NCBI RefSeq assembly: GCF_003284895.1
Contig: NZ_QMDV01000001.1
Span: forward strand, 957,080-1,021,079
Source: Pontibacter arcticus
GTDB lineage: Bacteria > Bacteroidota > Bacteroidia > Cytophagales > Hymenobacteraceae
Direction: 5' to 3'
DNA length: 64,000 nucleotides
The position numbers and the translations under genes were made by a program. Shown in pieces: positions 43,952 to 52,168 of the stretch. Under the pieces are notes generated by a model. The model did not search any database, was not told the DNA's origin, and worked only from the letters and a program-made list of their open reading frames with translations. The first letter of the stretch is position 1. Every line of letters begins with the position of its first letter.

Positions 43952-44392
43952 ATGCAGCTTCATCTTAAAACACACGTCAGGCAAAATTACGTAACTGTTT
44001 TTGAGGCTTTCGATGAAGTGTTGTTCCGGAAGCTGGCGCCGCCTTACCCGCGCTTAAATTTGCTTCGGTTTGATGGCAGCAAGCCCGGCGATGTAGTAGC
44101 CATTGAGATGCTGACAGGCCTGAGCCGCCACCGCTGGACCAGTTTAATAACCGAAGAAAGTATAACTGCCACCGAAGCTTATTTTATAGACGAAGGCCAG
44201 GAGCTACCTTTCCCGTTGCGGCGCTGGCGGCACAAACATTTAGTTACCAAAGAAGGCAGCGGCGCTATCATACATGACCTGATTGAGTTTAGTACAGGTA
44301 TTAAGATGCTGGATATCGTACTATACCCGTTACTGCTGGCGCAATTCAGTTTGCGGAAACCGATTTACCGGAAAGTGTTCGGGAAAGTATAA
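43952..44392 (+). CDS. SRPBCC-like ligand-binding protein
   Basis: A 146-residue protein that looks like an SRPBCC (START-like) fold: a beta strand HLKTHVRQNYVTVFEAFDE at the start, a central RHRWTSLITEESITATEAYFIDE strand pair, PFPLRRWRHKHLV, and a C-terminal amphipathic helix. SRPBCC proteins bind hydrophobic ligands, and genes of this kind accompany carotenoid genes in Bacteroidota. It lies 71 bp before crtD, so a role in carotenoid handling is plausible by context. No catalytic residue is identifiable. Confidence 0.65.
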   Translation: MQLHLKTHVRQNYVTVFEAFDEVLFRKLAPPYPRLNLLRFDGSKPGDVVAIEMLTGLSRHRWTSLITEESITATEAYFIDEGQELPFPLRRWRHKHLVTKEGSGAIIHDLIEFSTGIKMLDIVLYPLLLAQFSLRKPIYRKVFGKV

Positions 44393-44463
44393 AACAGCTC
44401 AAAACTTTTACCAGCGCTTATCAGTTTAGAGCGAAAGAAACCGGAACGGCTTATAGTAGACCT

Positions 44464-45945
44464 ATGAAAAAAGCAGCCATTGTAGGCGCAGGAATTGGGG
44501 GCATTGCAGCAAGTATACGGCTGGCCGTGAAAGGCTATGATGTAACCGTTTTTGAAGCGAGCGCTACATTTGGTGGCAAGATGAAGCAATTCTGGCTCGG
44601 CAAGTATAGGTTTGATGCAGGCCCGTCGTTGTTTACGCTGCCGCACCTGGTAGATGAGCTTTTTACACTGGCAGGCCGCACTCCTTCAGATTATTTTATC
44701 TATACCCGCCTCAACCCGATCACGCACTATTTCTGGCCGGATGGCAGCCAGCTGAAAGCATACGCCGAACCCGCAAAATTTGCCCACGAAGTAGAAATGC
44801 AACTGGGCATACCTGCACAGGACGTACAAAAAGCATTGGCTAAAAGCGAGCGACTGTACAATGGCACAGCTCCTACTTTCCTGCATAAATCGTTGCACAA
44901 AGCGCAAACATACTTCAGCACTGATGTACTGAAATCGCTGGGTTGTCTCTCTGATCTGGGCCTGACCACAACCATGCACGAGGCAAATGCCGGCCAGTTT
45001 AAAGATCCGCGTTTTGTGCAGCTACTGGATCGCTTCGCGACTTACAACGGCTCCGACCCCTACCAGGCACCCGGCACACTTAACATAATTCCGCACTTAG
45101 AGCATAGCATTGGCGCTTTTTACCCGGAAGGCGGTATTTATGCCATTGCAGCAAGTCTGGTTAAGCTAGCCGAAGAACTGGGCGTAACGTTCCGGTATAA
45201 CGAAGCGGTAAATCAGATTTTAACAACAGGAAACAACGTAACCGGCCTGCAAACAGCAAAAGGCAAGTATAAAGCAGATGTGGTGGTGAGCAACATGGAT
45301 GTGGTGCCCACCTACCGCAGATTACTACCACAGTTGCCTGCCCCTGAAGCAACATTAAAGCAGCCGCGTTCCAGTTCAGCACTTATTTTTTACTGGGGCA
45401 TCAAGCGGCAGTTTCCGGAGCTGCATGTGCATAATATCTTGTTCAGCGAAGACTATAAAACTGAATTTGAGCATATTTTTAAGTACAAAACAGTAGCCGC
45501 AGACCCGACCGTATACATTAATATTACGTCTAAAGCAGATGCTACCGATGCACCTGAAGGCGGTGAGAACTGGTTTGTAATGGTAAACGTGCCGCACAAC
45601 CAGGGCCAGGATTGGGAAGCCTTAACCACAACTACCCGCCAGGCTGTACTTCAGAAAATAAGTAACATGCTGGGCGTTGCTATAGAGCCGCTGATAGAAG
45701 AGGAACAGGTATTGGACCCACTCCTGATCGAGAGCCAGACCTCGTCGTTTGCGGGTGCTTTGTATGGCAGCAGTTCCAATAACCGCATGGCAGCTTTTCT
45801 GCGTCATCCCAATTTTACATCCAAAGCAGCTGGTTTATACTTTTGTGGCGGCAGCGTGCATCCGGGTGGCGGCATTCCGTTGTGTTTGTTATCAGCTAGA
45901 ATTGTGGGAGACCTGGTACCCGCTGCGCATCAACATCAAAGATAA
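44464..45945 (+). CDS. crtD: Carotenoid desaturase, CrtD-type (CrtI family)
   Basis: A 493-residue FAD-dependent carotenoid desaturase. The dinucleotide-binding motif VGAGIGGIAASIRLA is at residues 8-22, then GGKMKQFWLGKYRFDAGPSLFTLP read in parts, and the C-terminal FAD block GLYFCGGSVHPGGGIPLCLLSA. The DAGPSLFTLP wording is closer to 1-hydroxycarotenoid 3,4-desaturase (CrtD) than to phytoene desaturase (CrtI), whose block usually reads DMGPSWY. With CruF 8 bp downstream it fits synthesis of a monocyclic hydroxylated carotenoid such as a flexixanthin-type pigment. CrtI remains possible. Confidence 0.85.
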   Translation: MKKAAIVGAGIGGIAASIRLAVKGYDVTVFEASATFGGKMKQFWLGKYRFDAGPSLFTLPHLVDELFTLAGRTPSDYFIYTRLNPITHYFWPDGSQLKAYAEPAKFAHEVEMQLGIPAQDVQKALAKSERLYNGTAPTFLHKSLHKAQTYFSTDVLKSLGCLSDLGLTTTMHEANAGQFKDPRFVQLLDRFATYNGSDPYQAPGTLNIIPHLEHSIGAFYPEGGIYAIAASLVKLAEELGVTFRYNEAVNQILTTGNNVTGLQTAKGKYKADVVVSNMDVVPTYRRLLPQLPAPEATLKQPRSSSALIFYWGIKRQFPELHVHNILFSEDYKTEFEHIFKYKTVAADPTVYINITSKADATDAPEGGENWFVMVNVPHNQGQDWEALTTTTRQAVLQKISNMLGVAIEPLIEEEQVLDPLLIESQTSSFAGALYGSSSNNRMAAFLRHPNFTSKAAGLYFCGGSVHPGGGIPLCLLSARIVGDLVPAAHQHQR

Positions 45946-45953
45946 AAATAAAC

Positions 45954-46628
45954 ATGCCCGAAACAGCCCAGAACATATTAACAGCTAACCACAAGTATAG
46001 TAAGTATAAATTACCGGCTGCGCTGGCAGTGCTGGTTATTTTCCATTGTGTAGGTTTGTGGGGTATGTTGTTTAGCAGCGATGTGGCTTCGTTTCAGAAA
46101 CTGACGCCGCTAAACCTTATTCTTACCAATGTGCTGCTTTTCGCTTTCCACCGTAACTGGAATTTTACTTTTATACTTTTTGCGGTAGTGGTGGCTGTTG
46201 TCGGTTTTATGGCTGAAGTGGTGGGCGTGCACACGGGGCTGCTGTTTGGTAATTATGCCTATGGCGCCTCGCTTGGGACAAAAGTATGGGAAGTGCCGCT
46301 TTTGATCGGATTAAACTGGCTGATGCTGGTGTACACGACCGGCCACATTGCCAACCAGCTGAAGGTGCCAAAACTGATAAAAGCGTTGATTGGCGCGGCC
46401 TTGATGGTACTGCTTGACTTTTTGATTGAGCCCGTTGCCATGAAGTATGATTTCTGGGACTGGAAAGATGCGGTGATTCCGGCGTCTAATTTCGCTGGCT
46501 GGCTGGTGTTGGCATTTCTGTTGCATATATACTTTCAGACAACTGCTATTTTTAAGAAGAACGTGCTGGCGCCGGCCGTTTATGTTATTCAACTTCTGTT
46601 TTTCCTGACCTTATACCTAAATATCTAG
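45954..46628 (+). CDS. cruF: Carotenoid 1',2'-hydratase-like membrane protein (CruF family)
   Basis: A 224-residue polytopic protein of the CruF/carotenoid-synthesis family, which hydrates the psi-end of gamma-carotene-like substrates. Seven or so helices are visible. Family blocks: GFMAEVVGVHTGLLFGNYAYG, quoted in part, PLLIGLNWLMLVYT and LLDFLIEPVAMKYDFWDWKD, with conserved Glu, His, Asp and Trp. It lies 8 bp after crtD and is certainly cotranscribed. Together they indicate the end-group tailoring step; lycopene-forming genes are not in the window. Confidence 0.88.
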   Translation: MPETAQNILTANHKYSKYKLPAALAVLVIFHCVGLWGMLFSSDVASFQKLTPLNLILTNVLLFAFHRNWNFTFILFAVVVAVVGFMAEVVGVHTGLLFGNYAYGASLGTKVWEVPLLIGLNWLMLVYTTGHIANQLKVPKLIKALIGAALMVLLDFLIEPVAMKYDFWDWKDAVIPASNFAGWLVLAFLLHIYFQTTAIFKKNVLAPAVYVIQLLFFLTLYLNI

Positions 46629-46709
46629 CTATCAAAACCCGGATTTGCTTCAGTATCGGTTAAATTATTTTAAATTGCCTCTCTTATTTCTGTCACAAAT
46701 CAGTATACA

Positions 46710-46728
46710 TTATATGGTTATCATATAA
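46710..46728. promoter_or_regulatory. Candidate operator for the TetR-type regulator
   Basis: TTATATG-GTTAT-CATATAA is a perfect inverted repeat of 7-bp arms with a 5-nt spacer, immediately before the Shine-Dalgarno of the TetR gene. A palindrome at this place suits autoregulation. Binding is inferred. Confidence 0.5.
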
Positions 46729-46736
46729 GGGGAGGA
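46729..46736 (+). promoter_or_regulatory. Strong Shine-Dalgarno GGGGAGGA of the TetR gene
   Basis: GGGGAGGA lies 9 nt before the ATG at 46746. Such a site is rare in this window and supports the start. Confidence 0.65.
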
Positions 46737-46745
46737 TTCTAATAA

Positions 46746-47357
46746 ATGACATTTCTGGAAACTATACTTGGCGAGATTTTACGCATATTCAAGCAATACG
46801 GCATTGAGGCAAATTCAGAAGATGAAATTGCACGGATGCTTGATATCCGGCAGTCTACGTTTCGGGAGTTGTTTGCCAACAAAGCCGATATGGTGAAACA
46901 GGTAGTGGAGTTTGATATTGAGCAGCAGAAAAAAGAACAGGCCGATATACACGAAAAAGCTGCCAACCCGGTAGAAGAAATGATGCTGCTGCTGACCAAT
47001 GGCATTAAAAGAATGCACGAAATAAACCCGGTCATGATTCAGGAGATGAACCAATCTTATCCTCAAGCATGGGCAATAAGCATGGACTACCTGAGCAACC
47101 ACTCACAGCACCTGAATGCTGAAGTACTGAACCGGGGCATCTTAAGTGGCTATTTCAGAAAAGATATTAATATACAGCTGGTTACCAAGATTCTGCTGGA
47201 ACAGTTTCATATGCTGATAAATCCTGCAGTCTTTCCGCCGGAGCGTTATAACCTGGCAGAGGTGTTCAGGAGCGTTTATTTATACTATGTGCGCGGTATC
47301 TGCACTGAAACGGGTGGCAAACTGGCAGAAGAATATTTTAGTAAAAACAACCTGTAA
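46746..47357 (+). CDS. TetR/AcrR-family transcriptional regulator
   Basis: A 203-residue regulator. The N-terminal ~50 residues fit a TetR helix-turn-helix: ILGEILRIFKQYGIEANSEDEIARML read in part, with the recognition segment IRQSTFRELFANKADMVKQV. The C-terminal half (about residues 70-200) is an all-helical ligand domain (MMLLLTNGIKRMHEINPVM) without a recognisable signature. It follows the crtD-cruF pair by 117 bp on the same strand. A palindrome directly upstream suggests autoregulation; control of the carotenoid genes is possible but not shown. Confidence 0.85.
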   Translation: MTFLETILGEILRIFKQYGIEANSEDEIARMLDIRQSTFRELFANKADMVKQVVEFDIEQQKKEQADIHEKAANPVEEMMLLLTNGIKRMHEINPVMIQEMNQSYPQAWAISMDYLSNHSQHLNAEVLNRGILSGYFRKDINIQLVTKILLEQFHMLINPAVFPPERYNLAEVFRSVYLYYVRGICTETGGKLAEEYFSKNNL

Positions 47358-47366
47358 GCAGGGTAT

Positions 47367-47416
47367 AAAACAGGAACGGCTCCAAAGCATTATACTTCGG
47401 AGCCGTTCCTGTTTAA
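47367..47416. terminator. Bidirectional terminator with long stem, TetR gene / 47426 gene
   Basis: AACAGGAACGGCTCC pairs with GGAGCCGTTCCTGTT, with A- and T-runs outside. The loop holds an exact TTATACTT copy. It lies between two convergent genes. Confidence 0.9.
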
Positions 47417-47425
47417 AAATATTTT

Positions 47426-47668
47426 CTAGTTGATGGATACACGTACTTTTTTAGTGTATTCGCGCAACGAGGTTTTAAAATCAGCGCTGTTGTCCTGCAT
47501 GTGGTTCAGGATCCAGATAGCAGCTAAAACGTGCGTTAATTGTTCGCCTTCGTCGTCGCCTTCTACTTCAATTGGCAATGCCTGTTCGTCTACGATAGCT
47601 GCTTCTGCGGCCATCAGCTCATCCATACTATTGCTTTCTACTAACTTTTTTATGGCAGGTATCTTCAT
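47426..47668 (-). CDS. Small conserved Bacteroidota protein (DUF6952-like)
   Basis: An 80-residue acidic protein, MKIPAIKKLVESNSMDEL then EVEGDDEGEQLTHVLAAIWI and a basic C-terminal helix. I believe it matches the DUF6952 family, which is found beside thioredoxin-like genes in this phylum, as here (4 bp after the thioredoxin stop). Function unknown. The gene pair is clearly one transcript and ends at the long-stem terminator. Confidence 0.78.
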   Translation of the reverse strand: MKIPAIKKLVESNSMDELMAAEAAIVDEQALPIEVEGDDEGEQLTHVLAAIWILNHMQDNSADFKTSLREYTKKVRVSIN

Positions 47669-47672
47669 CGGG

Positions 47673-47993
47673 CTATGCGTTTAGTTTCTGGATCAGGTTT
47701 ACAACTGCGTCTTCTTTGCTCGCAGCAATGGTGTCTACCAACTGTCCGCCATTAAAAATAGCGAAGAAAGGCAGGTTAGTTACGCTTGCCAGTTTACGTG
47801 CTTCCGGGCTTTGCTCTGCGTTTACGTCCACAAACGTGATACCATCGAACTGGGCATCATCAGACATACGCTTAAACTTAGGTGAAAATAAGCGGCAGCT
47901 GCCACACCAGTCAGCATAATACTTTACAACTACTTTCTGGTTGGCGTTTAACACATTCGTAAAATCACTATCAGTTGCTACTATAACAGCCAT
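47673..47993 (-). CDS. Thioredoxin-family protein
   Basis: A 106-residue single-domain thioredoxin with active site WCGSC (Cys30 and Cys33; standard thioredoxin has WCGPC), preceded by VVVKYYAD and followed by the cis-Pro loop TNLPFFAIFNGG. The Gly-Ser pair between the cysteines raises the redox potential in related proteins, so it may be a less reducing thiol-disulfide enzyme. No signal peptide, so cytoplasmic. The leader carries an inverted repeat of AAGTATG and a perfect -7 box. Confidence 0.9.
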   Translation of the reverse strand: MAVIVATDSDFTNVLNANQKVVVKYYADWCGSCRLFSPKFKRMSDDAQFDGITFVDVNAEQSPEARKLASVTNLPFFAIFNGGQLVDTIAASKEDAVVNLIQKLNA

Positions 47994-48022
47994 ATCGTTT
48001 TTTAATTTGAGTTCAGTAAGAT

Positions 48023-48043
48023 AAGTATGTTACCATCATACTT
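48023..48043. repeat. Inverted pair of AAGTATG motifs in the thioredoxin leader
   Basis: AAGTATG, seven bases, then CATACTT form a perfect inverted repeat between the -7 box and the ATG of the thioredoxin gene. The arms are a variant of the iterated octamer. Confidence 0.6.
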
Positions 48044-48047
48044 GGTA

Positions 48048-48055
48048 CAAAGGTA
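48048..48055 (-). promoter_or_regulatory. Putative -7 box of the thioredoxin gene
   Basis: On the minus strand the sequence is TACCTTTG, an exact TAnnTTTG, about 55 nt upstream of the ATG. Confidence 0.5.
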
Positions 48056-48251
48056 AAAGTTTCAAAGCGGAATAACATTATAACGTATATGGATTTAATT
48101 TATAAACTGATAAATTAATTCTATAATGTAGCTTTATACTTTCATCAGTATAAAGCTAATGCATAAGTTATCAAAAAGTATGATCAGTTATACTTCCGGT
48201 TTGAACAAGTTTTTACCCAAAATTGTATAAATAAAACTACAAGGCAATTTT

Positions 48252-48259
48252 GTATCTTT
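48252..48259 (+). promoter_or_regulatory. Putative -7 box of prfA
   Basis: TATCTTTG fits TAnnTTTG exactly and lies 24 nt before the ATG of prfA. Confidence 0.5.
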
Positions 48260-48283
48260 GTAGCGTAAAATCAGAAAACAACA

Positions 48284-49357
48284 ATGTTAGATAAATTAAA
48301 AGCCATAAGCGACCGTTTTGAGGAAGTAGGTCAGTTGCTGATTCAGCCTGATGTGGCCAGCGACATGAAGAAGTATAAAGCGCTGAACAAAGAATACAAA
48401 GACCTTGATAAGATTGTAGTTGAATATAAAAAGTACCTGAACCTGCTCAGCAACATTGATAGCGCCAAGCAGGTTATCTCTACCGAAAAAGACGAGGACT
48501 TCCGCCAGATGGCTAAAGAAGAACTTGATATGCTTCTGCCACAGCGCGACGAAATGGAAGATGCGCTGAAAGAGTTGCTAATCCCGAAAGATCCGAACGA
48601 TAGCAAAGACATCATCATGGAGATCCGTGCTGGTGCTGGTGGCGATGAGGCTTCTATTTTTGCCGGCGACCTGTACCGTATGTACACGCGTTTTGCCGAG
48701 AAAATGGGCTGGCGCACTGAACTGATCGATGCGACAGAAGGTACATCGGGCGGCTACAAAGAGATTATTGTGGGCATGCAGGGCGAAGACGTGTACGGTA
48801 AGCTTAAATTCGAATCGGGTGTGCACCGCGTACAGCGCGTACCAGCCACCGAAACGCAGGGCCGTATCCATACTTCGGTAGCCTCTGTGGTGGTACTTCC
48901 GGAGGTGGAGGAATTTGACATTGACCTGGATATGAATGATATCCGCAAAGACTTGTTCTGTTCGTCTGGTCCGGGTGGTCAGTCCGTAAACACGACCTAT
49001 TCTGCTGTTCGTTTAACCCACTTACCAACTGGTTTGGTTGCCCAGTGCCAGGATCAGAAATCGCAGCTGAAGAACTTTGATAAAGCCTTAGCTGTACTAC
49101 GCTCGCGTATTTATGAGCAGGAACTGGCTAAAAAGCTGGAAGCCGAAGGTGCACAGCGTAAATCGATGGTAGGCGGCGGCGACCGTTCTGATAAGATCCG
49201 TACCTATAATTACCCGCAGGGCCGCGTAACCGATCACCGCATTGGTTACACCGTTTATAACCTGCCTAACGTAATGGATGGCGGCATTGATGACTTCGTA
49301 GAAGAGCTGCGCATCGCTGAAAACGCGGAACGCCTGAAAGAAGGCGCCACTGCTTAA
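48284..49357 (+). CDS. prfA: Peptide chain release factor 1
   Basis: Release factor 1 ends translation at UAA and UAG. The 357-residue protein shows the tripeptide anticodon PAT in [15 protein letters not shown] (release factor 2 would have SPF) and the catalytic GGQ at residues 231-233 ([18 protein letters not shown]). The C-terminus is the expected [18 protein letters not shown]. No programmed frameshift, as expected for RF1. It ends at a long-stem terminator and is a single-gene unit. Confidence 0.96.
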   Translation: MLDKLKAISDRFEEVGQLLIQPDVASDMKKYKALNKEYKDLDKIVVEYKKYLNLLSNIDSAKQVISTEKDEDFRQMAKEELDMLLPQRDEMEDALKELLIPKDPNDSKDIIMEIRAGAGGDEASIFAGDLYRMYTRFAEKMGWRTELIDATEGTSGGYKEIIVGMQGEDVYGKLKFESGVHRVQRVPATETQGRIHTSVASVVVLPEVEEFDIDLDMNDIRKDLFCSSGPGGQSVNTTYSAVRLTHLPTGLVAQCQDQKSQLKNFDKALAVLRSRIYEQELAKKLEAEGAQRKSMVGGGDRSDKIRTYNYPQGRVTDHRIGYTVYNLPNVMDGGIDDFVEELRIAENAERLKEGATA

Positions 49358-49372
49358 GCACGCAAAAGTATA

Positions 49373-49428
49373 AAACAGAAAAGGATGCCATGAAGCAAGT
49401 ATAGCTGCCGGCATCCTTTTCTGTTTTA
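49373..49428 (+). terminator. Terminator of prfA
   Basis: AACAGAAAAGGATGCC pairs with GGCATCCTTTTCTGTT, followed by T-rich sequence. The loop contains AAGTATA. Confidence 0.9.
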
Positions 49429-49466
49429 ATTGCTAAATTGCTCTATTGTCTGATAGCGTATACATG

Positions 49467-49712
49467 CCGCAAGTTTGAGTGACAGCGTAACTTGCAGTTA
49501 AATATGGTGCAAGTTTTCAACTTTGCCGAGAGCCTTTGAGATCTGCATCATTTCTGAGAGAGCAGAAAAGTATACTTTCAGAAATGTTTATCCTATTTGT
49601 CATCCTGTTAAGGATCTTAGTAATGAGTTGCAGGTAACACACAGGATCCTTTCAGGATGACAGAGCGTGAAAGGCAGTCCTTATACTTTATAAGTCATTA
49701 TCAAAGTATAAG
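49467..49712. repeat. Composite intergenic repeat, copy 2
   Basis: Unit one (CCGCAAGTTTGAG...GCAAGTTTTCAACTT) at 49467-49525 and unit two (GTCATCCTGTTAAGGATCTTAGTAATGAG...AGGATCCTTTCAGGATGAC) at about 49598-49662, then a shared tail AAAGGCAGTCCTTATACTTTA..AAGTCATTATCAAAGTATAAG. Order and wording match 43685-43908. No gene lies in the 49358-49763 spacer. Confidence 0.85.
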
Positions 49713-49763
49713 TTATGGCAGGTTACTTTTAATTTAATAACCCACAACACAACAATCAGAATC

Positions 49764-51134
49764 TTGAAATACCTGCTTGCCATAATTCCCCTGCTCTTGT
49801 TGCTGTCGGTTTTCTCATGCGAACCGAAGGATGAGCACATTACTTCGGACGGAAATGCCAGGCTTACTTTTTCAGGAGATACGATTCTGTTTGATACCGT
49901 CTTTGTAACCCAAGGAAGTATAACCAAGCGCCTGAAAGTATATAACCCCAACGCAAAAGCAGTTGAGATTGAGGAAATAGGATTGGCAGGTGCCGAAACA
50001 TCGGCATATGAGTTGATCATAAATGGTGTGCAAAGCCTGTTTGTGCGTAAGCTGGAGCTGCGTGGTAAAGACAGTTTATTGATTCTGGTAAAGGTCAACA
50101 TCAACCCAAAAGCAACTGCACTTCCTTTCCTGGTAGCAGACTCCATACTTTTCAGGGTGAACGGCAATAGGCAGAATGTAAAGTTGGTAGCTTACGGGCA
50201 AGATGCGTATTTTTATCAAAAGGCAAGTATAGGCAACACTGTTTGGGATAACAGCAAACCGCACGTGCTGCTCGATACCATTCAGGTGCAGGAAGGCGCA
50301 ACACTTACCATCGAGAAAGGAACCCGCATCTACGCCCGCAACAAAGCAGCTTTACTTATCAATGGCAAGTTAGTAACAGAAGGCACGCCAACCGAGCGGA
50401 TTGTTTTCAGTGGTTATCGCCGCGAGCCCGAGTATGTGATAGCGGCAGGTCAATGGGCAGGAATCCGGATTTTGGCTAAAAGCAGCGGCAACACCTTAAA
50501 GTACACCGACCTTAAAAACGCGACCACCGGTTTATACATTGCCAACCCCGGTATGGGCGAAACGCTGGTTGATGGCTGCACCGTACAGTATGCGCTACAA
50601 GATGGCATTGCGGCTTATAATGCTGAGGTGAAAGTGGTCAATTCCCTGCTCTATAATTGCGGACAGTATAGTTTCGGTTGTTTTGGAGGCGGTACCTATC
50701 AGGTGCTTTATTCTACTATTGTAAGCTATGGTAACCGATCGTTCAGAGATACGCCGCTGTTTGCCGTACAAGACAATGTCCCGGGTGCAGCAAGCAAGCC
50801 CCAACCGGTTTCGTTGCGGTTAGTTAACTCGATTATTTATTCGGACAGAGGCACGGGCCGCGACGAGCTGCAACTGGAAGGCATCACCAACCAGGAAATA
50901 AAGTATAACCTACTACTCACTGAAAAGTATAAAACCGAACTGGCAGGCAACGGCAACAAGCTGAACGAAAACCCGAAGTTTAAAAGTATAGCCAAAGCCA
51001 TTTTTGAGTTGGATACGCTGTCGCCGGCTAGCGGTGCCGCTATTTTTCTCCCTGAAACTTTAACAGATATGAAAGGCAAGACCCGGGGCAGCACCAAACC
51101 GGACCTCGGCGCATATGAGCGAAGTATAGATTAG
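49764..51134 (+). CDS. Right-handed beta-helix lipoprotein
   Basis: A 456-residue lipoprotein: signal peptide KYLLAIIPLLLLLSVFSC with lipidated Cys near residue 19. After it comes a beta-rich N-terminal domain with FSGDTILFDTVFVTQGSITKRL. A parallel beta-helix follows from about residue 170, marked by stacked short strands such as VLLDTIQVQEGATLTIEKGTRI read in part, NTLKYTDLKNATTGLYIANPG and VNSLLYNCGQYSFGCFGGG. The C-terminus KGKTRGSTKPDLGAYE is a common ending of such proteins. The frame starts with TTG; no ATG upstream fits. The function is probably surface polysaccharide binding or attachment, not demonstrated. Confidence 0.8.
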   Translation: MKYLLAIIPLLLLLSVFSCEPKDEHITSDGNARLTFSGDTILFDTVFVTQGSITKRLKVYNPNAKAVEIEEIGLAGAETSAYELIINGVQSLFVRKLELRGKDSLLILVKVNINPKATALPFLVADSILFRVNGNRQNVKLVAYGQDAYFYQKASIGNTVWDNSKPHVLLDTIQVQEGATLTIEKGTRIYARNKAALLINGKLVTEGTPTERIVFSGYRREPEYVIAAGQWAGIRILAKSSGNTLKYTDLKNATTGLYIANPGMGETLVDGCTVQYALQDGIAAYNAEVKVVNSLLYNCGQYSFGCFGGGTYQVLYSTIVSYGNRSFRDTPLFAVQDNVPGAASKPQPVSLRLVNSIIYSDRGTGRDELQLEGITNQEIKYNLLLTEKYKTELAGNGNKLNENPKFKSIAKAIFELDTLSPASGAAIFLPETLTDMKGKTRGSTKPDLGAYERSID

Positions 51135-51156
51135 GTTGCTAAAGCAAGTATAAACG

Positions 51157-51579
51157 ATGATGTGGTTCCAGAAAGAAGTAAGATTACCGGCTGTTACGCG
51201 GGGTTTCCATTTAATTACCGACCTGCTGACGGCGCAGCTGCCTGAACTGGAAGAGATTGAAGTTGGGCTGGCGCATATTTTCATCAAGCATACTTCTGCC
51301 AGCCTCACCATTAATGAAGATGCGGACCCCTCCGTACGTCAGGATTTCGAGAGCCATTTTAACCACATGGTGCCCGAAAAACAACCGTATTACCGCCATA
51401 CTTCCGAAGGGCCCGATGATATGCCTGCTCATTTAAAAGCGGCTATGCTGGGCAGCTCTATAAGTATACCCATCACGAAAGGCCGGTTTAATTTAGGAAC
51501 CTGGCAGGGTATTTACCTGTGCGAGCATCGCAACCAGGCAGGCAAGCGCACTGTGGTGGTAACCTTACAAGGCAACTAA
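51157..51579 (+). CDS. YjbQ/UPF0047-family protein
   Basis: A 140-residue protein of the YjbQ (UPF0047) family. E. coli YjbQ has weak thiamine-phosphate synthase activity, from which the common label 'secondary thiamine-phosphate synthase' comes. The family block IFIKHTSASLTINEDADPSV, quoted in part, the metal-binding His-rich YRHTSEGPDDMPAHLKAAMLG region and TWQGIYLCEHRN are all clear. It follows the beta-helix gene by 22 bp. In vivo role unknown. Confidence 0.93.
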   Translation: MMWFQKEVRLPAVTRGFHLITDLLTAQLPELEEIEVGLAHIFIKHTSASLTINEDADPSVRQDFESHFNHMVPEKQPYYRHTSEGPDDMPAHLKAAMLGSSISIPITKGRFNLGTWQGIYLCEHRNQAGKRTVVVTLQGN

Positions 51580-51584
51580 ACTGT

Positions 51585-52166
51585 TTATAAGTGGGCAACT
51601 ATCCGGTAGTGCAGCGAGTCCCCGAAAAATAGCTTTTGTACGCCATCAACTTCGTAGCTTTCCACGTTGCCGGTAGTTGGGTTTGCTTCCAGTTTGAGGT
51701 TGCGGCTAGTATAAAAAAGTATGTTCTTATCCTGAATAACGCCTTCCAGTTTCCGTAGTTTTCGGTCTTCAGATAAGTGCAGTTGCATGTAATGTACCAG
51801 CGCAGCTGCATCCGGCAGGCGCGTGTACGTCAACAAAGTGCCGCCATCGTCCAGCGCGGTTTCTTTTAAAGTATAATACTCCAGTAAAGTAGGGCGGTTC
51901 AGGTCCAATTCTTCAAAAATAGCCAGTTCGTCTACCCAATCCAGACTATCCGTTTCGATGGTTTCTACGGGTTTATCTTCTGTCTGAACAGATTTAAGCA
52001 CTGTTGGCTTCTGCGCTTGCAGCATTTGTTGCTGCTCTTGCAGATAGGCCGTCAGGTTATAAGCAGCCTCGCCATTTGTAGCTACAGGCGTTGCGGGCCG
52101 CTCACAGCCCGTTAAGGTTAGCAGCAACACACTCAAAACAGATAACAAATAGCTGGCTGGCTTCAT
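51585..52166 (-). CDS. Lipoprotein of unknown function
   Basis: A 193-residue lipoprotein: a signal peptide MKPASYLLSVLSVLLLTLTGC with the lipobox LTGC, then a Gln-rich, proline-rich linker and a C-terminal domain of alternating strands (ILFYTSRNLKLEANPTTGNVE, quoted in part). No known family is recognised. It lies 2 bp downstream of gpmI on the same strand and is cotranscribed with it. It converges with the yjbQ gene. Confidence 0.72.
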   Translation of the reverse strand: MKPASYLLSVLSVLLLTLTGCERPATPVATNGEAAYNLTAYLQEQQQMLQAQKPTVLKSVQTEDKPVETIETDSLDWVDELAIFEELDLNRPTLLEYYTLKETALDDGGTLLTYTRLPDAAALVHYMQLHLSEDRKLRKLEGVIQDKNILFYTSRNLKLEANPTTGNVESYEVDGVQKLFFGDSLHYRIVAHL

Positions 52167-52168
52167 AC

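Noticed and set aside
44464-45945. Phytoene desaturase CrtI
   Set aside because: The FDAGPSLFTLP motif and the CruF neighbour fit CrtD better, and phytoene synthase is absent from the window; CrtI not fully excluded.
10163-49712. Repeats as a CRISPR array
   Set aside because: The copies are tens of kb apart, have unequal spacing and no unique spacer structure; no cas gene is present.
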